Shown here piece by piece: positions 7,311-16,876 of a stretch of 64,000 bases of DNA. How positions within the stretch are numbered: the stretch's first letter is position 1; the number at the start of each line of letters is the position of its first letter. Source of the DNA: RGIG9060 sp052173655 (GTDB lineage: Bacteria; Spirochaetota; Spirochaetia; Treponematales; Treponemataceae); contig JBQMYD010000002.1 of the NCBI GenBank assembly GCA_052173655.1, positions 1-64,000 of the forward strand, given 5' to 3'. Position numbers and translations under genes: made by a program. The notes below the pieces were generated by a model. That model saw nothing but the letters and a program-made list of their open reading frames with translations. It ran no database searches and was not told the origin of the DNA.

Positions 7311-8459
7311 ATGGAAGACTACAAAAAATTTATAAATGAAGTTAGAAGATCTGTTCCCACACCTAAAGATTTGGTTGATAAAAACGGAAAGTTTGTTTTT
7401 GGAACTTTTGACCAAGAATTTGAAACAATGCATTTGTTAAAAGCAAAGCGTCCTACAAAGGCACCTACGTTTTTGAATAAGTTAAAGCTTACTTTGTGGG
7501 AAGCAACTGAAATTCATTTGAAAAACGGTGTTCTTCTTGCAGTTGTTTGCGATATGGGTTTTTTTGGTAAAACATTCAATCTTTTTTATGACAAAAGATC
7601 CAGAAAAGTATATTGCTGGGATACTAACTTAAAAAGTAGAAAAACAAAAATTGCTCCGAATTTAAAGGATGGCAAGGTTTCTTTTGCTGAGACTCCTGTA
7701 AGTTCTGTTAAGTGTACAAATTTTTTAAATGAGGGTATGGCAAAAATCGAAGGTTTCCATACCGGAAAATGTCTTGTTACAAAAACAAGCGAAACAAAAA
7801 CTATTGTAGAATCCATAAAAGAAAATTACGAACAGGCCGATATAGAATACAGTTTTGATTTACAAAGACTTTCTTTACCATGTGTTTGTTCAATGCCATT
7901 TCCTCATAGCAAAAATCGTTCCGTTTACAGCCAAAAAGATTTTTTTAAAGCAACAGGACGGCTTGTTATAAACGGAGAAGAAATGATTAGCGATGATGAT
8001 ACCTGTGCCATAATTGATGATCACAGAGGATATTATCCTAGAAGAGCACATTATGACTGGCTTACAACTATGGGAAAATGTAAAATTGACGGTGAAGAAA
8101 AATGGCTTGCGTTTAATCTTACTAGAAATCAATCTATAGATCAGGAAAAATACAATGAGAATTTAATATGGTTTGAGGGAAAAACCAGTCTTATTCCTCC
8201 CGTTTTATTTACAAGAACCATAGAGTCAAAAGATTTTAAAAATTATTCGGAATGGAACGTAAAAGACGAGCATGACATGGTGAATTTGAAATACAAAGTT
8301 CATAATATGAATCCTATGATTTTGCATACTCCCGCACTAAAAATTGACTATTACATATCTTTCGGTGAGCTTGAAGGTTACATAAGAGATGAGGATGGTA
8401 ATAAGTACGTTCTGGATGGAATGATGGGGCTGGGAGAGGATAAAACTCTTTTAGTTTAG
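7311..8459 (+). CDS. DUF2804 family protein
   Basis: 382 aa, recognised as DUF2804, a family of unknown function with a predominantly beta architecture. It is soluble, with no signal peptide. The middle part holds a polar motif IIDDHRGYYPRRAHYDW (about 236-252) that looks like an active or binding site. An in-frame TGA at 7302 excludes a longer form, so the ATG at 7311 is forced. The only Shine-Dalgarno, AGGAGG at 7291-7296, is 14 nt away, unusually far. A degenerate paralogue lies at 22024-23085. Function not known. Confidence 0.8.
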   Translation: MEDYKKFINEVRRSVPTPKDLVDKNGKFVFGTFDQEFETMHLLKAKRPTKAPTFLNKLKLTLWEATEIHLKNGVLLAVVCDMGFFGKTFNLFYDKRSRKVYCWDTNLKSRKTKIAPNLKDGKVSFAETPVSSVKCTNFLNEGMAKIEGFHTGKCLVTKTSETKTIVESIKENYEQADIEYSFDLQRLSLPCVCSMPFPHSKNRSVYSQKDFFKATGRLVINGEEMISDDDTCAIIDDHRGYYPRRAHYDWLTTMGKCKIDGEEKWLAFNLTRNQSIDQEKYNENLIWFEGKTSLIPPVLFTRTIESKDFKNYSEWNVKDEHDMVNLKYKVHNMNPMILHTPALKIDYYISFGELEGYIRDEDGNKYVLDGMMGLGEDKTLLV

Positions 8460-8554
8460 CTTGAATATTATTTGGTGTTGTTTTTATAAACTGTTTTTCT
8501 CATAAAAGAGTATTTGTGCTGGAAACTTATATAAAAAGATACTAGAATTAGGAT

Positions 8555-11500
8555 ATGTATCGGATTTATGTTGAGAGAAAACAGGGTTTTAAAAACGAAG
8601 CAATTAGGATCAAGCAAGAGCTTGTAGAATTTTTGGGAATTTCCGGAATAAAAGAAGTTCGTTATTTGAACAGGTATGATATAGAAAATGTACCTGAAAA
8701 TATAATAAAAGATTCTGCACAGAAAATTTTTTCAGAAGCTCAAAGTGATATTTATTATTTTAAAACATTTCCACGTGAAAAAGATGATATTGTAATTGCA
8801 TGGGAATATCTGCCCGGGCAATATGATCAACGTTCAGATAGTGCTTTGCAGTGTTTATCGCTGTTAAAGGCAAGTTTTGATCATAAAAACAATATCAGTA
8901 CCAATGCAGAGTCCAAAAAAGAAAATACAGAATCTGTTAGAGTAAAATCTGCAAAGATAGTTGTTTTGCAGGGAAATATTTGTGAAGAACAAATCAAACG
9001 GATTGAAAATTATTTAATAAATCCTGTCGATTCAAGGCACACAAGTTTGGAAATGCCGGAAACTCTAAATATTGAAATAATCCAACCCAAAGATATTCCT
9101 GTTCAGGAAGGTTTTATCAATTACAATCAAAACGAACTGAATGATTACCGTCAAAAAATGGGACTTGCCATGGATACGGCAGATATTGAATTCTTACAAA
9201 AATATTTTGCCGCAGAAGGTCGTGATCCTACAGAAACTGAAATTCGTGTATTGGATACATACTGGTCGGATCATTGCAGGCACACAACTTTTAACACAGT
9301 TCTGGATGAAATAAAAATTGAGGAAGGTGAATACAAAGTTTTATTTGAAAAAGCACTCCTTGATTACAATTTGACGAGAACTGATGTTTATGAGAAAAAC
9401 GATGAAAGTAATTCAACTTATAAAGTAAATAAAAAACCGGTTTCTCTAATGGATATGGCTTGTATAGGGGCAAAATATCTTAAAAAACACGGAAAACTGA
9501 ATGACATAGAAATTTCTAAAGAGATAAATGCTTGCTCAATTTATATCGATGTTCATAAAAAAAATGTTGAAACAAAAAAAGAAGAAACAGAACGATGGCT
9601 TTTAATGTTCAAAAATGAAACTCATAACCATCCGACCGAAATTGAACCTTTTGGTGGTGCGGCAACTTGTATTGGAGGGGCTATACGAGATCCTCTTAGT
9701 GGAAGAAGTTGGGTTTATCAGGCGTTGCGTGTTACAGGTTGTGCAGACCCTACGGTTCCTTTAACTTGTGCTCGCAGGGGAAAATTGCCTCAAATGAAAT
9801 TGACTAGAGAGGCGGCTGCAGGTTTTAGTTCTTACGGAAATCAAATCGGGCTTACTACAGGACAGGTTGCAGAAGTTTATCATCAAGGATTTGAAGCTAA
9901 AAGAATGGAGCTTGGAGCTGTAATTGCAGCCGGTCCTGCTTCAGTTGTAATGCGTGAAGATCCGGAAAATGGAGACTGCATTATTTTGGTAGGTGGAGGA
10001 ACAGGTCGGGATGGAATTGGGGGTGCAACCGGAAGTTCAAAAGTTCATAATGAAAAATCAGTAGAAACAGCCGGAGCCGAAGTTCAAAAGGGAAACGCTG
10101 TTGAAGAGAGAAAAATTCAAAGATTGTTCCGAAATCCTGAAGTTAGCAAAATGATCCGAAGATGTAATGACTTTGGTGCCGGAGGAGTTGCTGTTGCTGT
10201 AGGAGAACTGGCTGCCGGATTGGAAATAGATTTGGATTGCGTTCCTAAAAAATATGAAGGATTGAACGGGACGGAGCTTGCAATCAGTGAAAGTCAAGAA
10301 AGAATGGCAATAGTTGTCCGAAAAACTGATGTTGAAAAATTAATTGAAGCTGCGGAAAAAGAAAATTTACATGCGGCTTTAATTGCAAAAGTTACGGATA
10401 CAAATCGACTTGTTATGAAGTGGAGAGGGAAAACGATTGTAGATATTGATCGAAATTTTTTAGATACTGCAGGAGCTCAAAGAAGCACAAAAGTTTTTAT
10501 AGAAAATCCTGCAGCAGAAAGTCCTCTTTGTAAGCCTCTTGCTTGCGTTTCAAAGGAAAAAGATATAAAGAAAAAATGGCTTGCAAATATAAGTTCTTTA
10601 GAATGCTGTTCCCAAAGAGGTTTGGCTGAACGATTTGACGGTTCAATAGGCTGTGCAACCGTAAATTTCCCTTTTGGTGGAAAATATCAAGGTACTCCCG
10701 AATGTGGCTGTACTGCAAAAATTCCGGTTTTGTTTCCTTATGAAACGGATACTGCCAGTATCATGACTTACGGATATGATCCGGGAATAGCATCATGGTC
10801 TTCGTATCATGGTGCACAGATAGCAGTTTTAAGTTCTCTTTCAAAAATTGTTGCACTTGGAGGAAACGCCGAAAACTGCCGACTGACATTTCAAGAATAC
10901 TTTGAGCGAACAGTAAGTGATAAGTCTTGGGGAAAACCTGTAGCAGCTCTTTTGGGTGCTTTACAGGCTCAAAAAGCAATGGGAACTGCAAGTATAGGCG
11001 GAAAAGATAGTATGTCAGGTTCTTTTGAAGAACTTACTGTTCCTCCGACTCTTGTAAGTTTTGCAGTTGCTACCGAATCTACGAAAAATATACAAAGCGG
11101 GTCTTTTAAAAAAATTGGCAGCAATGTTTATTGTGTACGTCAAAAATACGATCAAAAATTAACACCGGATTGGGAATTTTTTAAGCAGACAGTTCGTTCG
11201 TTGTATGAATTAAATAAAAATGGAAAAATTAATGCAATGTATCCTGTAGGAGCAGGAGGAATTGCTGAAGCCGTTACAAAAATGGCATTTGGAAACAAAA
11301 TAGGTTTTGAATTTTCAAATGAATGTTTTGAATCTGAAAATTATAATACTTCCGGTTGTAACGGTGATTGTGAACTTCCTAAAAATGTTGAGCAAAATCT
11401 TTTTGGCAGTTTTTACGGATCAATCATTGTTGAAACGGATGAGAAACTTGAAAATTTTATATCAGATGCAGAATTAATCGGAAAAACAATTAAGGATTCA

Positions 11501-12577
11501 AAAATTAAAGTTCACGGGGTTTCTATAGACCTTGAAGAAATAAATAAAGAATGGGAAAGAAAGCTTGCAAAGGTTTTTGCACCGATAAGTGATAAGAATT
11601 CTGTTGAAGCTGTTTTACCCGATGAAAAAACAATGCCTGAATGGGCAAAAAAAGTTCATCCAAGTGTAAAAAATGCTACAAAAATAAGTGCTGATTTTGG
11701 CAAAAACCGTAGTAAAAAATGTTTTTGTAATTTAAATAAATCCGGAGTAAAACCAAAGGTGATTTTGCCTGTTTTTCCGGGAACAAACTGCGAATTTGAT
11801 ATGGCAAGAGCTTTTTCGTTGGCAGGAGCTGAGAGTGAAATTTTTGTTTTCAAAAATTATTCAAAAAACGCTTTGGAAGATTCTCTAAAAGAATTGGAAG
11901 GAAAAATAAAAGATGCTCAAATTTTTGCATTAAGCGGCGGTTTTAGCTGTGGGGACGAACCGGACGGAAGTGGAAAATTTATTGCAAACGTTTTGCGTGA
12001 ACACCGTATTGCTGATTCTATAATGGATTTAATAAAGAACAGAGATGGGCTTGTGCTTGGTATTTGTAACGGCTTTCAGGCTTTGATAAAAGTAGGGCTT
12101 GTTCCTTATGGAGAAATTAGGGCTGTTACCGAAGATATGCCTACATTAACATTCAATACGATAGGCAGGCATATAAGCCGTGTTGCAAGAACTCGTCTTA
12201 CAAGTGCAAAAAGTCCTTGGGCACTGAATTCTACTGTTTTGGCAGACGGTTATCATATGATTCCTATTTCTCATGGAGAGGGACGGGTTATTATAGGCAA
12301 TCATTTGGCAAAGGAATTGTTTGATAATGGGCAGGTATTCAGTCAGTATTGTGATGAAAGCGGGAATCCTGCAATTTATGAGCCTGATAATCCTAACGGT
12401 TCTCAATTTGCAATTGAAGGGCTTACAAGTCCGGATGGGCATGTGCTTGGAAAAATGGGGCATAGCGAAAGGACTATAGGAGTTGAAACAATGGAGGATA
12501 TTCCTGATTTAATAAAAAATATAAACGGCAACAAGACCGAAAATATTTTTGCTGCAGGCGTAGAATATTTTTGCTAA
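8555..12577 (+). CDS. purL: Phosphoribosylformylglycinamidine synthase, long single-chain form
   Basis: A 1340-aa FGAM synthase for step four of purine synthesis: FGAR + ATP + glutamine to FGAM. The N-terminal PurS-like part is followed by a linker carrying the DTYWSDHCRHTTF motif (about 235), two AIRS-type ATP-binding halves (NETHNHPTEIEPFGGAATCIGG near 353; a PVGAGGIAEAVTKMAFG segment near 900), and a C-terminal glutaminase from about residue 1068. The glutaminase has nucleophile Cys1171 (LGICNGFQ) and a downstream HGEGR. Length and motif order fit the single-chain type of clostridia and treponemes. Start ATG has only a weak TAGGA. No other pur gene is nearby and I see no purine riboswitch upstream. 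Confidence 0.93.
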   Translation: MYRIYVERKQGFKNEAIRIKQELVEFLGISGIKEVRYLNRYDIENVPENIIKDSAQKIFSEAQSDIYYFKTFPREKDDIVIAWEYLPGQYDQRSDSALQCLSLLKASFDHKNNISTNAESKKENTESVRVKSAKIVVLQGNICEEQIKRIENYLINPVDSRHTSLEMPETLNIEIIQPKDIPVQEGFINYNQNELNDYRQKMGLAMDTADIEFLQKYFAAEGRDPTETEIRVLDTYWSDHCRHTTFNTVLDEIKIEEGEYKVLFEKALLDYNLTRTDVYEKNDESNSTYKVNKKPVSLMDMACIGAKYLKKHGKLNDIEISKEINACSIYIDVHKKNVETKKEETERWLLMFKNETHNHPTEIEPFGGAATCIGGAIRDPLSGRSWVYQALRVTGCADPTVPLTCARRGKLPQMKLTREAAAGFSSYGNQIGLTTGQVAEVYHQGFEAKRMELGAVIAAGPASVVMREDPENGDCIILVGGGTGRDGIGGATGSSKVHNEKSVETAGAEVQKGNAVEERKIQRLFRNPEVSKMIRRCNDFGAGGVAVAVGELAAGLEIDLDCVPKKYEGLNGTELAISESQERMAIVVRKTDVEKLIEAAEKENLHAALIAKVTDTNRLVMKWRGKTIVDIDRNFLDTAGAQRSTKVFIENPAAESPLCKPLACVSKEKDIKKKWLANISSLECCSQRGLAERFDGSIGCATVNFPFGGKYQGTPECGCTAKIPVLFPYETDTASIMTYGYDPGIASWSSYHGAQIAVLSSLSKIVALGGNAENCRLTFQEYFERTVSDKSWGKPVAALLGALQAQKAMGTASIGGKDSMSGSFEELTVPPTLVSFAVATESTKNIQSGSFKKIGSNVYCVRQKYDQKLTPDWEFFKQTVRSLYELNKNGKINAMYPVGAGGIAEAVTKMAFGNKIGFEFSNECFESENYNTSGCNGDCELPKNVEQNLFGSFYGSIIVETDEKLENFISDAELIGKTIKDSKIKVHGVSIDLEEINKEWERKLAKVFAPISDKNSVEAVLPDEKTMPEWAKKVHPSVKNATKISADFGKNRSKKCFCNLNKSGVKPKVILPVFPGTNCEFDMARAFSLAGAESEIFVFKNYSKNALEDSLKELEGKIKDAQIFALSGGFSCGDEPDGSGKFIANVLREHRIADSIMDLIKNRDGLVLGICNGFQALIKVGLVPYGEIRAVTEDMPTLTFNTIGRHISRVARTRLTSAKSPWALNSTVLADGYHMIPISHGEGRVIIGNHLAKELFDNGQVFSQYCDESGNPAIYEPDNPNGSQFAIEGLTSPDGHVLGKMGHSERTIGVETMEDIPDLIKNINGNKTENIFAAGVEYFC

Positions 12578-12613
12578 CGAGCTTAAAATTTGAATCATAA
12601 GGAAAATAAAAAA

Positions 12614-13618
12614 ATGAAAAAAAATCTATCTGTAATTTTAGGAATGTTTTTTGTTTTTAGCTCTCTTTTTTTTATCGGCTGTGAAAATACAGGAGAAAGT
12701 CCGTGGACTACAAATTGGGAACAAGCTGTTACAAAAGCAAATGAAAGCCGGCAAAATATTCTTCTTTTCTTTTCTACTCTCGAAGGTGAAGAAGAAAATC
12801 CTGCCGTGTTCCTAAGCCAAAATTTAAATAATGCTTTCAGCAAAAGTTATTTTAGAAAAAAAGTTGCAAAAAATTATGTTTTGATGAATATAAACTTTAA
12901 TTCCAACAAAGAGGAAGTTGACTATGAACAATTAACAAATGCTTCTTCTTTGGTAAATAAATATGCTATTCAATCTTTGCCTACAATTCTTTTGGTAACT
13001 CCGGAAGGTTATGTAATTGCTTCGATAACCGGTGAAAAAATAGAAGAAAAACCGTCAAAAATAATAAAAAATCTTGCAAGTTCCAACGGAAAATCAAAAA
13101 AGGTTACAAAGCTTAGAGCTGAACTTTCTGAAGAAATTGAAATAAAAAAATTGTTCATTATCGATAAATTGATTTCAAATCTTGATCCGGATTATCAGTA
13201 TCTTTTGGTTGAATTGATTAGTGAAATAAAATTGTCAGATCCTGATAACGAAAGCGGTTTATTAAATAAATACATAATGAATTTTGCATACATAGAAGCC
13301 CTGGATGCATTTAACAGGGGAGATGCTCAAGAAGCTATCGATGTTTTTATTCGTGCTGCCGAAGATGAAAATATTATTGCTAAAGATAAACAGGAAGCCT
13401 ATCAAACGGCAGCTTATTTACTTGCCAATACAGGATTAGGTACTAAGCAGCTTGTGATAGAATATTTAGAAAAAGCTAAAGATGCAAATCCAAAGTCCGA
13501 TCAGGTTAAGGTAATTCAAGAAACAATTGACTATATAAAATCGGTATCTGAATCTGAAAACAATTCCTTGAATGATTCTTTAAATAAAACCGAAGCTCTT
13601 GCGGCAGAGGATGAATGA
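12614..13618 (+). CDS. Thioredoxin-fold lipoprotein with TPR-like tail
   Basis: 334 aa. The N-terminal signal peptide ends in the lipobox FFIGC, so a lipoprotein is predicted. The ATG at 12614, with TAAGGA upstream, was preferred to an in-frame TTG at 12590 because the signal peptide begins there. Residues about 30-165 resemble a thioredoxin-like DUF255/Thioredoxin_7 fold (WEQAVTKANESRQNILLFFS...) but lack CxxC, so redox catalysis is unlikely. The C-terminal part is helical, TPR-like, and ends acidic. It overlaps the following hemolysin-type gene by 4 nt. Function unknown; perhaps an envelope chaperone. Confidence 0.65.
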   Translation: MKKNLSVILGMFFVFSSLFFIGCENTGESPWTTNWEQAVTKANESRQNILLFFSTLEGEEENPAVFLSQNLNNAFSKSYFRKKVAKNYVLMNINFNSNKEEVDYEQLTNASSLVNKYAIQSLPTILLVTPEGYVIASITGEKIEEKPSKIIKNLASSNGKSKKVTKLRAELSEEIEIKKLFIIDKLISNLDPDYQYLLVELISEIKLSDPDNESGLLNKYIMNFAYIEALDAFNRGDAQEAIDVFIRAAEDENIIAKDKQEAYQTAAYLLANTGLGTKQLVIEYLEKAKDANPKSDQVKVIQETIDYIKSVSESENNSLNDSLNKTEALAAEDE

Positions 13619-14901
13619 TGGGCAGTGAGCAACCTCCTTGGGTCTTTACTCCTAAAATGATAGGATTACTGGTAACTGCTGCAGTTCTAATAATTTTTTC
13701 GATGATATTTTCTGCCGGAGAAAGTGCTTTTCTTTCGATTAATAAGTTACGCCTAAAGTTTTTGCGAAATAAAGGTGATAAAAAGGCTGTTAGAGCCGCT
13801 AGACTTTTAGATAAAAAAGAAAAACTGCTGAATACAATTCTTGTTGGAAATAATCTTGTAAATATATCGCTTTCTGCAATAATTACTTTTGTCTGTATAG
13901 AACTTTTTGGAATAACCGGGCTTGGCTTAGCAACGCTTGCAGTTACGGTTATTCTTTTGATTTTTGGTGAAATTTTGCCAAAAAGCATTGCAATACATTA
14001 TCCTGAAAAAATAGCTTTTACTCTTGCTCCATTTATAGAATTTGTGGGAATTTTTGTAACACCTTTTGTTTTTATTTTAACAAAAACTGTACGTTTTATT
14101 GCGAAAATCTTTCATATTAACATTGAAGCAAAAAAAGTTTCTTTTACCGAAGAAGATATAAAGCAATACATAAAAGTTGGCGAAGAAGAAGGTATTTTAG
14201 AAAACGGCGAAAAAATAATGATGAATAGGGTTTTTAAATTTAGAGATTTAAGTGCACATGATATTATGACGCCCAGAACAAAAATTAAGGCAATTCCGAT
14301 TGATATTTCATATAGAAACTTAATTGAATTTTATGAAAAAACAAATATTTCAAGGTTTCCTGTTTACAAAGCTAATTTGGATGACATAAAAGGAATTTTA
14401 TACATGAAAGATGTTCTTTTCAGCAAGACTGATGGGCGAACTTTTAAGGCGAAAGATATAATGCGACCCCCTCTTTTCATTTTAGAAAACAAAAAAATGT
14501 CTTCAGTGCAGGAAATGATGGATAAAAACAGTGAAAGTATTGCAGTTGTAATAGATGAATATTCCGGAACAGCAGGAGTTTTGACAAAAAAAGATATTGC
14601 AAAAGAAATATTCGGCTACATTTACGATGAATTTGATACGGTAAAACCTCCGCAAATTAAAAAAATTAGCGATAACCAAATAATTGCGGACGGAAGTGTA
14701 AGATTAGTCGAAATAAATGAAATTTTTTCTACAAGTTTAAAAAGCAAAAATTACGAAACTTTAAACGGCTTTTTAACAGAAATTTTTGACGGATTTCCGG
14801 AAGTTGAAAATGTAATAAAAATAGATCCGATTGAATTTAAAATTTTGGATGTTGGAGAAAGAAAAATCAATAAAATTTTGATTACAAAGGAAAGCAAATG
14901 A
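13615..14901 (+). CDS. CorC/HlyC-family membrane protein (DUF21 + CBS pair), first copy
   Basis: 428 aa. An N-terminal DUF21/CNNM domain has several transmembrane helices (about 16-165), including the typical SAGESAFLSINKLRLK and VGNNLVNI and FGEILPKSIAIHYPE. Then come a linker with MTPRTKIKAIPID, two CBS domains (about 215-335) and a C-terminal CorC_HlyC domain. Often annotated hemolysin, but family members are now linked to Mg2+ or other cation export and regulation. It overlaps its neighbours by 4 nt on each side (ATGA), so it is translated in a coupled unit with a paralogue. Confidence 0.88.
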   Translation: MMGSEQPPWVFTPKMIGLLVTAAVLIIFSMIFSAGESAFLSINKLRLKFLRNKGDKKAVRAARLLDKKEKLLNTILVGNNLVNISLSAIITFVCIELFGITGLGLATLAVTVILLIFGEILPKSIAIHYPEKIAFTLAPFIEFVGIFVTPFVFILTKTVRFIAKIFHINIEAKKVSFTEEDIKQYIKVGEEEGILENGEKIMMNRVFKFRDLSAHDIMTPRTKIKAIPIDISYRNLIEFYEKTNISRFPVYKANLDDIKGILYMKDVLFSKTDGRTFKAKDIMRPPLFILENKKMSSVQEMMDKNSESIAVVIDEYSGTAGVLTKKDIAKEIFGYIYDEFDTVKPPQIKKISDNQIIADGSVRLVEINEIFSTSLKSKNYETLNGFLTEIFDGFPEVENVIKIDPIEFKILDVGERKINKILITKESK

Positions 14902-16142
14902 TATATGCCTGTTATTCAATAATACTGATAATTTTAATATATCTTAGCTCGTTTTTTTCAAAAAGTGAAACAGCATATCTTTCTCTTAACAAAATCATAT
15001 TGCGTCAAGCTGTGGATGGCAAAAAAAAACATGCAAAGCTTATAAACCGCATGTACAATAAACGGGATAGGCTTTTGAGTGCAATTCTCGTTGGAAACAA
15101 TTTTGTAAATACTCTAGCTTCAAGTGTTGCTACGGCATTTGCTGTAGATCTTTTAGGCAGAGGCGGTACAGGAGTTGCTGCCGCTATGATGACAATTTTT
15201 ATTGTAGTTTTCGGAGAAATTTTACCCAAAACAGTTGCGTCGATTTATCCTTATGAAATTGCTTGCAAAACTGCCGTTTTTTTGAGTTTCTTTGATTATA
15301 TCATGATTCCTATAACTTTTATTTTTGAATTCATAATAAAAAATATTAATAAATTTATTTCTTTGCTTTCAGGGGGAAAAAAACAACAGCTTATTACGGA
15401 AGAAGAATTAAAAACCTTAATTGATACCGGAAATCTTGAGGGCACTTTGGGAACAAATGAAAAGCATATTCTTCATAATATTGTTGAATTTTCTGATTTG
15501 CGTGTGCGTGATATTTGCAAACCAAAAGCTCTTGTGGCAGCTGTAAGTGATGAAAATGATTATGACCATATTCTTGAAGTTTTTTCTCGTTTTGGTTATT
15601 CAAAATTACCCGTTTATCATGAAAGCATGGATAATATTGTTGGAGTTCTTCATTTCAAGGATTTATTTAACTATAAAAGTTTTAATTTAAAAAAGCAGGT
15701 TAGACCTGTTTGTTACGTTCCTGAAACTATAACGGCTTTGAATGTATTACGATATTTTAAAAAAGAAAAACAAAATATTGCAATTGTTGTTGATGAACAC
15801 GGAAGCAATTGCGGTTTGATAACTATGGATGACATTTTACGTTCTATTTTGGGTGTAACCATGCGAATATTTGACGATGCTGAGGATAATCCCTTGAATC
15901 GAGTTGAAGTTTTAAATACAAACCAATTTATTGTTCCCGGAGAAATAAGAATTTCGGATTTTAACCAAGCTTTTTTAATGAATTTAAAAAGTGAGGAATT
16001 CGATACTTTGGGGGGGTGGATTTTGGAACAATTTGGAACTTTGCCCAGTACCGGAGAGGCAATAAAAAGACAAAATGCCATTTTTTATATTGAAGATCAA
16101 GGACAGCGTAGAATAAAAAGTGTAAGGGTTACCTTGGTATAA
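14898..16142 (+). CDS. CorC/HlyC-family membrane protein, second copy
   Basis: 414 aa with the same architecture as the preceding gene: DUF21 with SKSETAYLSLNK, VGNNFVNT and FGEILPKTVASIYP, then a CBS pair (VRDICKPKALVAAV; IVVDEHGSNCGLITMDDIL) and a CorC_HlyC domain. Clear divergence between the two suggests an old duplication and possibly a heterodimer. In the second CBS linker the usual MTPR is replaced by ICKP. The start overlaps the preceding stop (ATGA). Confidence 0.87.
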   Translation: MIYACYSIILIILIYLSSFFSKSETAYLSLNKIILRQAVDGKKKHAKLINRMYNKRDRLLSAILVGNNFVNTLASSVATAFAVDLLGRGGTGVAAAMMTIFIVVFGEILPKTVASIYPYEIACKTAVFLSFFDYIMIPITFIFEFIIKNINKFISLLSGGKKQQLITEEELKTLIDTGNLEGTLGTNEKHILHNIVEFSDLRVRDICKPKALVAAVSDENDYDHILEVFSRFGYSKLPVYHESMDNIVGVLHFKDLFNYKSFNLKKQVRPVCYVPETITALNVLRYFKKEKQNIAIVVDEHGSNCGLITMDDILRSILGVTMRIFDDAEDNPLNRVEVLNTNQFIVPGEIRISDFNQAFLMNLKSEEFDTLGGWILEQFGTLPSTGEAIKRQNAIFYIEDQGQRRIKSVRVTLV

Positions 16143-16144
16143 TT

Positions 16145-16876
16145 ATGAAAAATAAAAAATTGAGTAAAATTAAAATCATATTCGTAAGTTTTTTTGTTTT
16201 TTTTATTTTTATTCCATGTTCAGTTTGTCTTTTTTTAATTTGTACTCCAAAAGCAAATACAATAACACAATACAATGACTATATTTTTTTACTTGGAGGA
16301 GGTTTGAGTAAAGAAGGAAAACTTTTTCCTCAAACAGAAAAAAGATGCGAAAAAGCCGTAAAAGTCTGGCAAAATGTAAAAACTTTGTACGGTGAAAATA
16401 CGAAAATTATAGTTACAGGCGGAACTTTAAAAGCTTCCGGAAGTAATGAAGCTTATGCTATGAAAACAAAACTTATTGAGCTTGGAATTTCGGAACAAGA
16501 TATTTTACCGGAAGATAAAGCTTTGGATACCATACAAAATTTTAAATATTCTGCCGGATTGATTGCTCAATTTGAAGGAATTTCTCTTGAGCAAGCTTTG
16601 GAACGTAATATTATAGTTGTTACTCAAAAATTTCATCTTCGCAGAGCTTTATTTATTGGAAAACGATTGGGATTTAAAAATATTAGCGGTTTTGGAGCTG
16701 ACAGCACTCCCTCATCAATTTTTGTAAGTTATGGGCGAGAAATTTTATCTTACATAAAACTTGCTTTACGTATTATTTTTACCGGAGAACCAAAAAAAAT
16801 ACAGGAATCGCAAGAAAACTTTAATTGTTTACGTTTTAAAACAGATTTCCCGGAAAGTGCGGTATTAAATCTGTAG
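16145..16876 (+). CDS. YdcF/SanA-like DUF218 membrane protein
   Basis: 243 aa with one N-terminal transmembrane segment (about 9-32) and a DUF218 domain outside the membrane. Family motifs are FLLGGGLSKEGKLFPQTEKR, IVTGGT, NEAYAMK, LEDKALDT-type (PEDKALDTIQNF) and VVTQKFHLRRAL. The family acts in envelope or peptidoglycan-related functions of uncertain chemistry. Start is 2 nt after the previous stop, so it ends the four-gene operon. Its last 41 nt overlap the 3' end of trpB2 on the other strand, with no terminator between them. Confidence 0.8.
   Translation: MKNKKLSKIKIIFVSFFVFFIFIPCSVCLFLICTPKANTITQYNDYIFLLGGGLSKEGKLFPQTEKRCEKAVKVWQNVKTLYGENTKIIVTGGTLKASGSNEAYAMKTKLIELGISEQDILPEDKALDTIQNFKYSAGLIAQFEGISLEQALERNIIVVTQKFHLRRALFIGKRLGFKNISGFGADSTPSSIFVSYGREILSYIKLALRIIFTGEPKKIQESQENFNCLRFKTDFPESAVLNL

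Noticed and set aside
8460..8554. Purine riboswitch before purL
   Set aside because: The gap is only 95 bp and shows no purine-aptamer core.
8543..8555. purL as a further leaderless case
   Set aside because: TAGAAT ends six bases before the ATG, but there is no acceptable -35 and a weak TAGGA is present.
12146..12463. 105-aa minus-strand frame
   Set aside because: Antisense to the glutaminase domain of purL.
13506..13988. 160-aa minus-strand frame
   Set aside because: Shadow of two well-supported plus-strand genes; no ribosome-binding site or homology recognised.
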